Positions 41,164 to 49,016 of a stretch of 64,000 bases of DNA are shown here, piece by piece. The DNA is taken from contig NZ_SJJZ01000003.1 in the NCBI RefSeq assembly GCF_004331345.1, forward strand, positions 1,178,001 through 1,242,000. Direction: 5' to 3'. Position numbers and translations under genes: made by a program. The stretch is from Kribbella soli (GTDB lineage Bacteria > Actinomycetota > Actinomycetes > Propionibacteriales > Kribbellaceae). Every line of letters starts with the position of its first letter. Within the stretch, counting starts at the first letter, position 1. The notes under the pieces are model-generated. The model did not search any database. It saw only the letters and a program-made list of their open reading frames with translations, and had not been told where the DNA came from.

Positions 41164-42486
41164 TCAGTTGCCGACGCGGGTGTCGGCGACCTTCTCCGCC
41201 TGGGCAAGGGCCTGCTTCCACGCGGCGTCCGGTGTCTGCTTGCCGTCGTCGACGCGGGACAGCGCGGCGCTGAAGATCTGATTGATCTCGCCGTCGCGAG
41301 GACCCTTGTGCTGCTTGAGGATCACGTTCCGGGCCCGGTTGACGAAGATCTGCCCGACGGGCGCGTTGTTGAAGTACGCGTTGACCTGCGACTTCACCTG
41401 CGGGTCGTTGTAGGCGTCGAGTGTGGACGGGAACGAGCCGATCTTCTTGAACACCTTCACCTGCTGCTCCGGCGCCGTCAGCCAGGCGGCCAGCTTGGCG
41501 GCCTCCTCGGGGTGCGGCGACTGCGCCGGCACGGTCAGGTACGACCCGCCCCAGTTGCCACCGCCGCCGGGGAACACGTCGGCGACGTCCCACTTGCCCT
41601 TGCCGTAGGCACCAGCGTTGTCCTGGATCACGCCGAGCAGCCAGCCCGGGCAGGCCATGGTCGCGAACTTGTCGCTGCGGAACGCCGCGTTCCAGGCGTC
41701 GCTCCAGGCGGGCAGCCGCGCGGACAGGCCGTCTTTGCTGCCCGCGACCACCTGGTTCCAGGTGCTCTTCAGCAGCGGGTTCTCGTCACCGAGGAAGCGG
41801 TCCTGGTTCGAGTAGTACGCCTGGATCAGCTGGTTGCGCATCGCTTCCCAGGTCAGCACCGCGGAGTCGTACCAGGCCGAACCCGGGACCCGCTCCTTGA
41901 ACTTCCGCCCGGCCGCGAAGTACGACGGCCAGTCCTGGAACAGCTCGGCCACCTTGGCCCGGTCGGTCGGCAGCCCGGCCTTCGCGAACAGGTCGCGGCG
42001 GTAGCAGATCGCCTCCGGGCCGATGTCGGTGCCGTAGCCGATGATCTTCCCGTCCGGCGTCGTCGCGCCGGCCACCTTCCAGTCCAGCCAGCGGTCCCGC
42101 AGGTCGTCCGCGCCGTACTTGCGCAGGTCGACGAACTTGTCGTCCTTGGCCAGGTACTTGTAGATCCAGCTGACCTCCATCGCCTCGATGTCGGGCAGGC
42201 CGGTGCCGCGGGCGAGGTTCGCGTCCAGGTTCTTGACGTGGTCGTCGACGGTCTTGGCGTGCTGCTCCACGATCGTGATGTTCGGGTGCGCGGCCTCGTA
42301 CTCGGCGTACAGGTCGGCGTACCCGAACTCGTTGAAGGTGGCGATGGTCAGCTCGACCTTCGGCCCGTCGGACTCGGCGCCGGCGGACTCGGGGGTACCG
42401 GAACCGCCGCCGCAGGCAGCGGCGGTTAGGATCGCTGCGCAGGCCAGGACGCCGGCTACGGGGCGATAGCGGGCACTGGGCCGCAT
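41164..42486 (-). CDS. sugar ABC transporter substrate-binding protein, orphan
   Basis: The 440-residue lipoprotein has a signal and lipobox (VLACAAILTAAAC) and family 1 extracellular solute-binding features: LTIATFNEFGYADLYAEYEA, LPDIEAMEVSWIYKYLAKDD, GYGTDIGPEAICYRRDLFAK and AKLAAWLTAPEQQVKVFKK. The ATG at 42486 follows GGGAG. No permease or ATPase gene is adjacent; LacI regulators flank it on both sides. It may feed a transporter encoded elsewhere. Confidence 0.93.
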   Translation of the reverse strand: MRPSARYRPVAGVLACAAILTAAACGGGSGTPESAGAESDGPKVELTIATFNEFGYADLYAEYEAAHPNITIVEQHAKTVDDHVKNLDANLARGTGLPDIEAMEVSWIYKYLAKDDKFVDLRKYGADDLRDRWLDWKVAGATTPDGKIIGYGTDIGPEAICYRRDLFAKAGLPTDRAKVAELFQDWPSYFAAGRKFKERVPGSAWYDSAVLTWEAMRNQLIQAYYSNQDRFLGDENPLLKSTWNQVVAGSKDGLSARLPAWSDAWNAAFRSDKFATMACPGWLLGVIQDNAGAYGKGKWDVADVFPGGGGNWGGSYLTVPAQSPHPEEAAKLAAWLTAPEQQVKVFKKIGSFPSTLDAYNDPQVKSQVNAYFNNAPVGQIFVNRARNVILKQHKGPRDGEINQIFSAALSRVDDGKQTPDAAWKQALAQAEKVADTRVGN

Positions 42487-42516
42487 GCGAAGCTCCCTGA
42501 AACTCGGACGGGGGTT

Positions 42517-42528
42517 GAGAGCGCTCTC
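42517..42528. promoter_or_regulatory. LacI-type operator GAGAGCGCTCTC
   Basis: A perfect 12-bp palindrome with a central CG, typical of LacI-family sites, 31 bases upstream of the orphan binding-protein ATG. It differs from the AGTAAACG-type sites of the neighbouring glycan locus, so it probably answers to the other LacI regulator, at 40039. Confidence 0.6.
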
Positions 42529-42617
42529 GGATCGCGAAAGTGAGCTGAGTCTCAAGCGTCCACAGTGGATATGTCAAGCATCCCGTCGTCACACTGAGAC
42601 ACGAGGCCAGACAGGTC

Positions 42618-42632
42618 CTGACATAGTGTCAG
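42618..42632. promoter_or_regulatory. palindrome CTGACA-TAG-TGTCAG
   Basis: A perfect inverted repeat with a 3-base centre between the LacI gene at 42699 and the orphan binding-protein gene. It is about 130 bases upstream of the latter. It may be a second operator or a short hairpin ending the LacI message. Confidence 0.4.
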
Positions 42633-42698
42633 CCCTGGTCACGCTGCGAATCTTCGCGATCACCCAGTGCCCCGGTGCTGGGAGTTCGCTGTGAGTGA

Positions 42699-43799
42699 TC
42701 AGCGCGACGCGGGTGGTCCGACCGAGTCGCGGACCACGACGACGGTGCCGAGCGTGGTCATCGGCTGCTGATGCGCGAACGGGTCCGCACTCGGCTGCTG
42801 ACCCGCAAGCCCGGCCCGTACGGCGGCCCGCCCGAGCTCCTCCAGCGGCACCCGCACGGTCGTCAACGCCGGCTGCAGCTCGGTCGCCACCGGTACGTCG
42901 TCGTACCCGGCCACCGACACATCGTCCGGGATGCGCAGGCCGCGCTCGCGCAGGGCGGCGTACACGCCTGCGGCGACGATGTCGTTGGCGGCGAAGATCG
43001 CGGTGAAGTCGAGCCCGTCGTCGAGGGCCCGGAGCGTCTGCTGGTACCCCCACTGCCGGCCGAACGCGCCGGTCCGGACGAGGTTCGGGTCGTGCTCGAG
43101 CTTGCGCGCGGCGAACGCCTGCCGGAAGCCCCGAAGCCTGGCGGTCGTCGTGGACAGGGTCGTCGGCCCGCCGAGATACAGGATCTTGGTGTGGCCGGCG
43201 CTGAGCAGGTGATCGGTGATCGCCGCCGCGCCCCCGGTGTTGTCGTACTCGACGGCGTACGCCGGTACGCCGTCCTCCAGCCCCGGCCGTCCGCAGAGGA
43301 CGAGACTCGAGCCGTTGTTCGCCAGCTGACGGGCGCGTTGCCCGACCGCGGCGAAGTACTCCTTGTCCTCGACGGCGCCGCCGACCAGGATCACGGCATC
43401 GGCGCGCTGCTCGAGCAGGAGGTCGACGAACCGCAGCTCGGCGGACTCACCGCCCTGGGTCGAGCAGACCAGGCAGAGGCGGCCGGACGCGAGCGCCTCG
43501 GACTGGACGCCGCGGGCGATGTAGGCGAAGAACGGATCGACGATCTCGCTGACCACGATGCCGACCACGCGGGTGGTGGACCCCGCGAGAGCGCGGGCGT
43601 GCGCGTTCGCGACGTACCCGAGATCCCGCATCGCGCGTTCGACCGCGGCGCGGGTCGAGGCCGCGACCGGATAGTTGCCGTTGACAACACGGGAGACGGT
43701 CGCAGTGGAGACGCCCGCGCGGGCCGCCACGTCCCGGATGGTCCGGGCGGACTCGGGGTCACGCCGGCGCGCCCGCGACCGGGGTGGTTCCGCCGCCAT
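42699..43799 (-). CDS. LacI family transcriptional regulator of glycan locus
   Basis: The 366-residue product has TIRDVAARAGVSTATVSRVV followed by the hinge VANAHARALAGSTTRVVGIV, and a sugar-sensing domain (FVDLLLEQRADAVILVGGAV, FTAIFAANDIVAAGVYAALR, VSVAGYDDVPVATELQPALT). The ATG at 43799 has GAGGAGGTGGGTG before it and lies 41 bases inside the 3' end of the DUF2264 gene, so the two are co-transcribed. The AGTAAACG-type operators around 47 kb and 55.8 kb are its likely targets. Confidence 0.95.
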   Translation of the reverse strand: MAAEPPRSRARRRDPESARTIRDVAARAGVSTATVSRVVNGNYPVAASTRAAVERAMRDLGYVANAHARALAGSTTRVVGIVVSEIVDPFFAYIARGVQSEALASGRLCLVCSTQGGESAELRFVDLLLEQRADAVILVGGAVEDKEYFAAVGQRARQLANNGSSLVLCGRPGLEDGVPAYAVEYDNTGGAAAITDHLLSAGHTKILYLGGPTTLSTTTARLRGFRQAFAARKLEHDPNLVRTGAFGRQWGYQQTLRALDDGLDFTAIFAANDIVAAGVYAALRERGLRIPDDVSVAGYDDVPVATELQPALTTVRVPLEELGRAAVRAGLAGQQPSADPFAHQQPMTTLGTVVVVRDSVGPPASR

Positions 43800-45609
43800 C
43801 ACCCACCTCCTCACCCAGCTGTACGTCGGCCGTCGTACCGTCGGCGAACCGGACGGTGACGTGCAGCCCATGCACCGTCACGTCGATGCTCTCGGCCAGT
43901 TGCCGCGGCCAGACCATGTCGCCGGACAGTACCACCGCGGACACCAGCACCAGCGGACCTTTCCCGTCGTACGGAGCCTCCAGGTACGGCGTCGCCGAGT
44001 GCGGACCGAACGCGTTCGTGCCGAGCCCTCGTCGTACGGCGGCATGCTCGTACCCATGCAACCCGACCACCACCGACGTCAGCCTGTCGACGCGAGTCGC
44101 CTGCGCCCACGTTGCCTTCACGTCGGCCTCGGGCAGGTCGGTGCCCGCCACCGCATAGCCGCCATGCCGGACCACGCCCTCCGGGCCGTTGACGAGCACG
44201 CACCGCACCTCGATCGGGCCGTGCACCACACTCGCCACCTCGATCCGTGCAGGACCTGCTTGCCACCACGAGGCCGCTGATGCTTCTGCGACACCGATGC
44301 GGTGGATCCGCGTCCGGTGGCCGCCTGCCGTTCCGTCGAGGGTGATGTGGTTGTCGAGCTGTTCGTCTGTGAACTCGGGGCCTGTTCGGCTCGAGTAGGC
44401 GAGGCGGTTGTAGTGGGCGTCACCCTCGGCTCCGTGGTCGCTGCCGTGGTTCAGGAGGCGGACGATGCCGTCGTGTTTGGTTGCCTGGATGAGGAACCCG
44501 GGGGCCTGCATCGCCCGTACCTGGTCGTGTTCGTCGAGGGGCAGGGCGGACTCGCGGGCGGTCCAGACGTCGTGGTCGGCCGGCAGCAGGAGGCCGAGGA
44601 ACCCCTTGGAGGCCCAGTACGGCGACGCGGGTCCGGAGTACGGCTGCGTGGTGGGGAGGAAGTGGTGATGCCAGCCGAGCGACAGGAGTCCCCGGTCGTC
44701 GGGGACGCCGTGGTCGACGAAGTGGCGCAAGGTGCCGGAGCACAGGCGGCGGGTTTGGCCGGGTGTCAGCGGCGTCGCATCAAGGAGCGCACCCATCCAG
44801 TACGGCGCTGCGCTGGCCATGCGATAGCAGAGCGAACGACCGAAGTGGATCGGTGCGCCGTCGGAACCGGTGAGGTGTACGGCGTCCTCGAGGAACCGGT
44901 GCAGACGTTCGCGGTAGACAGCGAGACGACCGTCCGCGGACGGTCCCGCCATCCGCGTCCACAGACCCGGGTACAGGTGCATCGCCCAGCCGATGTAGTG
45001 ATCGAAGTTCTGCCCCGGACCGTCCGAGTACCAACCGTCGCCGACGTACCAATCCTCGATCCGATCGAGGCCCGCATCGATGTCGTCCTGCGAGTACGGC
45101 GCTCCCACCGATGCGAGGAACTGCTCTCCGACGACCTGGAACAGCCGCCAGTTGTTGTCCCACGTCCGTGAGCCGACGAACCCGCTCAGCCAGTCGACCA
45201 CCACCTGCTGCTCACGTACGTCGAGCTTGTCCCACAGCCACGCCCGCGACTCGTGCAGGCCGACCGCGATCGCCGCCGCCTCCACCATCTGCTGCGAACA
45301 CGGCGTCAACCGCGGCCACTCACCCGCCGCACCCGCCACCAGCCCCCTCGCATACCGCTCAACGAGCCGATCATCCCCATCTGTGGCAGCGATCCGGAAC
45401 GCAGCCAGCAGGAACGACCGCGCAAACCCTTCCAGCCCGTCACAATCCGCCCCCGACCAACTCCCCCGCCCCGGCAACCGCACCTGCGCCCCACTCACCG
45501 AAAACCAAGGCACCAACGAGTCCAACAGATGATCCGCCACCGCCAGCCACGTCTCCCGCGCATACCCAGTCCGCGAAGACAACAACCGATCCGTCCCCGG
45601 CAACCACAC
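43759..45609 (-). CDS. DUF2264 domain protein
   Basis: The 616-residue product matches DUF2264, an alpha-helical toroid-like family found in polysaccharide-use loci. The start region has RETWLAVADHLLDSLVPWFS, and VRLPGRGSWSGADCDGLEGF and ARSFLLAAFRIA follow. Later come DNNWRLFQVVGEQFLASVGA, GPGQNFDHYIGWAMHLYPGL and YRMASAAPYWMGALLDATPL. The GTG at 45609 is my choice because the frame upstream is only palindromic repeat. A second-half beta-rich region ends the protein. No signal peptide is visible, so it probably acts in the cytoplasm on imported oligosaccharides. Confidence 0.88.
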   Translation of the reverse strand: MWLPGTDRLLSSRTGYARETWLAVADHLLDSLVPWFSVSGAQVRLPGRGSWSGADCDGLEGFARSFLLAAFRIAATDGDDRLVERYARGLVAGAAGEWPRLTPCSQQMVEAAAIAVGLHESRAWLWDKLDVREQQVVVDWLSGFVGSRTWDNNWRLFQVVGEQFLASVGAPYSQDDIDAGLDRIEDWYVGDGWYSDGPGQNFDHYIGWAMHLYPGLWTRMAGPSADGRLAVYRERLHRFLEDAVHLTGSDGAPIHFGRSLCYRMASAAPYWMGALLDATPLTPGQTRRLCSGTLRHFVDHGVPDDRGLLSLGWHHHFLPTTQPYSGPASPYWASKGFLGLLLPADHDVWTARESALPLDEHDQVRAMQAPGFLIQATKHDGIVRLLNHGSDHGAEGDAHYNRLAYSSRTGPEFTDEQLDNHITLDGTAGGHRTRIHRIGVAEASAASWWQAGPARIEVASVVHGPIEVRCVLVNGPEGVVRHGGYAVAGTDLPEADVKATWAQATRVDRLTSVVVGLHGYEHAAVRRGLGTNAFGPHSATPYLEAPYDGKGPLVLVSAVVLSGDMVWPRQLAESIDVTVHGLHVTVRFADGTTADVQLGEEVGDGGGTTPVAGAPA

Positions 45610-45703
45610 CCGCCCCGACCCACCCCCCGCCCCCGCCACGCGTTTTGCCCCAGTCGCCCCAGTCTCCTGTGTTACCCGCGCCGCCCGCACCGCCTCCACT
45701 GGA

Positions 45704-45777
45704 GGGGATATCCCCTGCTGTTGGGGGTTCTCCGGTGGTATGCGAGGGGAGAACCCACAACCGGAGGGGATATCCCC
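45704..45777. repeat. palindromic repeat, copy 2
   Basis: Arms 45704-45733 and 45748-45777 match at 27 of 30 positions around the centre GGTGGTATGCGAGG, which differs by one base from the centre of copy 1 at 9343-9412. The outer end GGGGATATCCCC is itself palindromic. A further partial arm follows (to about 45790). The element lies in the gap between the dehydrogenase and DUF2264 genes. Confidence 0.85.
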
Positions 45778-45854
45778 TCGGGTTGGGGGCTGCGGGCGTC
45801 CAGCCGGATCCGGTCCCACGCGGTGCGGTGAGCGGCTGGACGGTGACTCGGGCG

Positions 45855-46958
45855 TCATGCGATCCGGCCGAGGTCGTCGCGGGCTATCCCGTGGGCCAGC
45901 GGTCGGCCGGCGGCCAGGCGTTCTATCTCGGCGACTGCCGCCTCGCCGAGTCTCGTGGACTCGTTGCCCATGGCACCGGCCAGGTGGGGCGTGATGAAGA
46001 CGTTCGGGAGTTGGAGCATCGGCGAATCGAACGGCAGCGGCTCGGGGTCCGTGACGTCGAGGATCGCGTCCAGGCGCCCGGAGACACACTCGCGCTCGAG
46101 CGCCACATGATCGACCAGTCCGCCCCGCGCGGTGTTGATCAGCACCCCGCCGTCCGGCATCGCGGCCAGCAACTCCGCCGACACCAGTCTCTCGGTCTCC
46201 GGCAGCAACGGGGCGTGCACGCTGACGATATCGCTGGCCGCGAACAGCTCCGGCAACTCGCACCACCGCGCCCCGAACTCCGCAGCCTCCGCCGGACTCA
46301 GATACGGATCGTTCACCAGTACGTCGACGTCGAGGCCGCGCAGCCGTTCCAGCACCAGCCGCCCGATCCGCGACGCTCCGAGCACGCCGACCGTCGTACC
46401 GAGCGTGCCGAGAATCGGTGCCCCTGGCAACGGCCGCTTCACCCCCGAGGTCCGGAACCAGTCGCGATGCCGGAACGCCCGCTTCCCGGCGAGCACGATC
46501 GCCGCGATCGTGAACTCGGCGACCGGGACCGCGTTCGCCGCTGCCGCCGACGAGACCTCCACACCGCGCTCGAAGACGACCGGATCGACGAATGTCTTGA
46601 TCGTCCCGGCCGCGTGCACGATCGCGCGCAGCTTCGGCGCCGCGTCGAGCACCTCGGCGGTGATCCGCGGGCACCCCCACCCCGTCAGCAGCACCTCGGC
46701 CGCGGCCAACTCCTCGGCCACCTCCGCAAACGACGTCTCCAACCGCGGCACCCCCTCCCGGACCCGGCCGCTCACCGCGCCACCAGCACCGCCTGCAGCA
46801 CCTTCTGCAGCGTCGTCGTGGAGGCCGAGGACTTCGGCGACGGCGGCCAGGCGGTCGCGGACTGCTGGGGTGAGTACCTCCGACCAGGTGTCCGCGGGCA
46901 TCGCCACGAGCGTGCGCAACCGCGGACTGCTGCCCCGGTCGGGTTCAGGATTCGGCAC
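45855..46958 (-). CDS. D-2-hydroxyacid dehydrogenase family protein
   Basis: The 367-residue product has a NAD-binding domain with TVGVLGASRIGRLVLERLRG and the catalytic set Arg in INTARGGLVDHVALE, Glu near LDVTDPEPLPFDSP, and His in VFITPHLAGAMGNES. Such enzymes reduce 2-keto acids or oxidise hydroxyacids and sugar acids. The GTG start follows TAGGAGTGATCC. A LacI-type operator begins 12 bases upstream. It heads a minus-strand operon continuing to DUF2264 and LacI, and is divergent from the sugar ABC genes. Confidence 0.92.
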   Translation of the reverse strand: MPNPEPDRGSSPRLRTLVAMPADTWSEVLTPAVRDRLAAVAEVLGLHDDAAEGAAGGAGGAVSGRVREGVPRLETSFAEVAEELAAAEVLLTGWGCPRITAEVLDAAPKLRAIVHAAGTIKTFVDPVVFERGVEVSSAAAANAVPVAEFTIAAIVLAGKRAFRHRDWFRTSGVKRPLPGAPILGTLGTTVGVLGASRIGRLVLERLRGLDVDVLVNDPYLSPAEAAEFGARWCELPELFAASDIVSVHAPLLPETERLVSAELLAAMPDGGVLINTARGGLVDHVALERECVSGRLDAILDVTDPEPLPFDSPMLQLPNVFITPHLAGAMGNESTRLGEAAVAEIERLAAGRPLAHGIARDDLGRIA

Positions 46959-46969
46959 GGATCACTCCT

Positions 46970-46983
46970 AGTAAACGGTTACT
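46970..46983. promoter_or_regulatory. LacI-type operator AGTAAACGGTTACT
   Basis: A 14-bp palindrome with the central CG and outer AGTAA/TTACT arms. It is just upstream of the dehydrogenase start. Similar sites lie at 47083-47096 and 55833-55846. Confidence 0.8.
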
Positions 46984-47049
46984 GGAAACCGTAGGCATTG
47001 GATCCGGTGAAGGTCAAGACAATCTTCCCCAAGCGCTTGACAGCAAGGC

Positions 47050-47063
47050 AGTGAACGTTTCAT
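47050..47063. promoter_or_regulatory. degenerate LacI-type operator
   Basis: AGTGAACGTTTCAT keeps the central AACGTTT and half of the outer arms of the neighbouring operators. It could be a weaker third site between the divergent promoters. Confidence 0.4.
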
Positions 47064-47082
47064 CGTTACTGCCACCCGGGAC

Positions 47083-47096
47083 AGCAAACGCTTACT
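47083..47096. promoter_or_regulatory. LacI-type operator AGCAAACGCTTACT
   Basis: A near-palindrome, one imperfect pair short, located 16 bases upstream of the first sugar permease ATG and overlapping the space before its AGGAGG. Binding here would block transcription or its start. Confidence 0.75.
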
Positions 47097-47111
47097 ATCA
47101 GGAGGCGCATC

Positions 47112-48101
47112 ATGCATCGCGTCAGCCGATCCTCCGGCCGCGCGCCGGACAGCGGGGACCGCGCCGCGCGTCGGGCGGCACGCCGGGCGCAGGCCGGACC
47201 GAGCCTGGGCGCCCGGCTGCGCCGCGACCGGGTGATGCTGCTGCTGGTCCTGCCCGGCTTCCTGTTCTTCGTGGTGTTCCACTACGTGCCGCTGCTGGGG
47301 AACGTGATCGTCTTCCAGGACTACCAGCCGTACCTCGGCTTCAAGGACAGTCCGTGGGTCGGCCTCGGCAACTTCAGCGTGTTCGCCGAGCCGGACTTCT
47401 ACCGCGCACTGCTGAACACCCTGAAGTTCGCCGTACTGCAGCTGGTCCTGTTCTTCCCCGCGCCGATCGGCCTCGCCCTGCTGCTGAACAGCATCATCAG
47501 CCCGAAGATCAAGCGGTTCGTGCAGAGCGTCGTGTACCTGCCGCACTTCATCGGCTGGGTGATCCTGATCTCGATCAGCCAGCAACTCATCGGCGGCACC
47601 GGCCTGCTCCCGCAGCTCCTCGGCGAGCTCGGCCTGCCGCGCGTCGACCTGATGACCAGCTCCGGCTTCTTCCCCTGGCTGGTGACGCTGCAGCTGATCT
47701 GGAAGGACGCCGGCTGGGGCACGATCATCTACCTCGCCGCGCTGCTCAACATCGACACCGAGCACTACGAGGCTGCCGCGATCGACGGTGCGGACCGGTG
47801 GCGGCGGCTGTGGCACGTGACGCTGCCGGGCATCGTGCCGGTCACGTTGCTGCTGCTGATCCTCAACCTGGGCAGCATTCTCTCGGTCGGCTTCGAGCAG
47901 ATCCTGCTGCAACGCGACGCGGTCGGCGCCGACGCGGCCGAGGTGCTCGACACCTACGTCTACTTCCACGGCGTACTCGACGGCCAATGGGGTCCGGCCG
48001 CCGCTGTCGGCCTGGTCAAGGGCGTCATCGGACTGGTCCTGATCCTCGGCGCCAACAAACTCGCCCACCGCTTCGGCCACGAAGGGATCTATTCGCGATG
48101 A
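47112..48101 (+). CDS. carbohydrate ABC transporter permease, LplB type
   Basis: The 329-residue protein has a basic N-terminal tail and six helices. Segments typical of LplB-like permeases are LPGFLFFVVFHYVPLLGNVI, FQDYQPYLGFKDSPWVGLGN and GTGLLPQLLGELGL. The EAA loop is YEAAAIDGADRWRRLWHVTLPGI, though its end reads LPGI. AGGAGG precedes the ATG. It is the first gene of the sugar transporter operon, behind a LacI-type operator. Its ATPase is presumably a shared MsiK-like protein encoded elsewhere. Confidence 0.94.
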   Translation: MHRVSRSSGRAPDSGDRAARRAARRAQAGPSLGARLRRDRVMLLLVLPGFLFFVVFHYVPLLGNVIVFQDYQPYLGFKDSPWVGLGNFSVFAEPDFYRALLNTLKFAVLQLVLFFPAPIGLALLLNSIISPKIKRFVQSVVYLPHFIGWVILISISQQLIGGTGLLPQLLGELGLPRVDLMTSSGFFPWLVTLQLIWKDAGWGTIIYLAALLNIDTEHYEAAAIDGADRWRRLWHVTLPGIVPVTLLLLILNLGSILSVGFEQILLQRDAVGADAAEVLDTYVYFHGVLDGQWGPAAAVGLVKGVIGLVLILGANKLAHRFGHEGIYSR

Positions 48102-49006
48102 AGACCTCGCAGATGAGGACCTCGCAGCGGCCGCCGTGGATGGAGGCGCCGACCAAGGCCGGGCTGGCGATCAAGGGTGTGGTGATCGCGATCGTCTGCC
48201 TGCTCGTGCTCTACCCGTTCGTCAACATCGTCGCGACCAGCCTGGCCGGCGAGTCCGAGATCACCAGGCGCGGCGGCATCATCCCGTTGTTCCCGAGCGA
48301 GCCGACGCTGGCGGCGTACAGGACGATCTTCGCCGGTGGCGTGGTGAGTCATGCGCTGCTGGTCAGCGCGGGCATCACGATCATCGGTACGGCGCTGAAC
48401 CTGGTCGTCACGATCGCGCTCGCCTACGGACTCAGTCGGCCGATCGTCGGCGGGCGGTTCGTGTTGACAGCAGTATTGTTCACAATGTTGTTCGGGGCCG
48501 GCATCATCCCGAACTTCCTGCTGATCAAGGCGCTCGGGCTCTACGACTCGTACGCGTCGCTGATCGTCCCCGGCCTGGTCAGTGCCTTCAACTTCCTGGT
48601 ACTGCGCAACTTCTTCCAGAACATCCCGGCCGAGCTGCTCGACAGCGCGCGGATCGACGGCGCCGGCGACCTCGCGATCCTGATCCGGATCGTGCTGCCG
48701 CTGTCGAAGGCGGTCCTCGCCGTCGTCGCGCTGTTCTACGCCGTCGGCCACTGGAACGCGTTCTTCAACGCACTGCTCTACCTCAGCGACACCGGCAAGT
48801 GGCCGTTGCCGCTCGTCCTGCGCCTCTACGTCCTGCAGGGACAACCGGTCGGCGGCGCCACCGAGTCCCCCGGCGAGGCGGTGGCGTCGATCCAGGCCGT
48901 GCAGATGGCGGTCGTCGTCGTGGCGCTCGTGCCCATCCTCTGCGTCTACCCGTTCTTGCAGCGCTACTTCACCAAGGGCGTACTCACCGGCGCCATCAAA
49001 GGTTAG
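48098..49006 (+). CDS. carbohydrate ABC transporter permease, LplC type
   Basis: The 302-residue partner permease has six helices, YPFVNIVATSLAGESEITRR near the N-terminus, GAGIIPNFLLIKALGLYDSY, and the EAA loop ELLDSARIDGAGDLAILIRI-VLPLSK. It ends YPFLQRYFTKGVLTGAIKG, as in LplC/YtcP proteins. The start overlaps the previous stop by 4 bases (ATGA). Confidence 0.94.
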   Translation: MKTSQMRTSQRPPWMEAPTKAGLAIKGVVIAIVCLLVLYPFVNIVATSLAGESEITRRGGIIPLFPSEPTLAAYRTIFAGGVVSHALLVSAGITIIGTALNLVVTIALAYGLSRPIVGGRFVLTAVLFTMLFGAGIIPNFLLIKALGLYDSYASLIVPGLVSAFNFLVLRNFFQNIPAELLDSARIDGAGDLAILIRIVLPLSKAVLAVVALFYAVGHWNAFFNALLYLSDTGKWPLPLVLRLYVLQGQPVGGATESPGEAVASIQAVQMAVVVVALVPILCVYPFLQRYFTKGVLTGAIKG

Positions 49007-49016
49007 GAGACCAATC

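Noticed and set aside
43759..46680. 973-residue version of the DUF2264 protein
   Set aside because: Everything before about 45609 in that frame is translation through the palindromic repeat and the antisense of the dehydrogenase gene, with no DUF2264 similarity.
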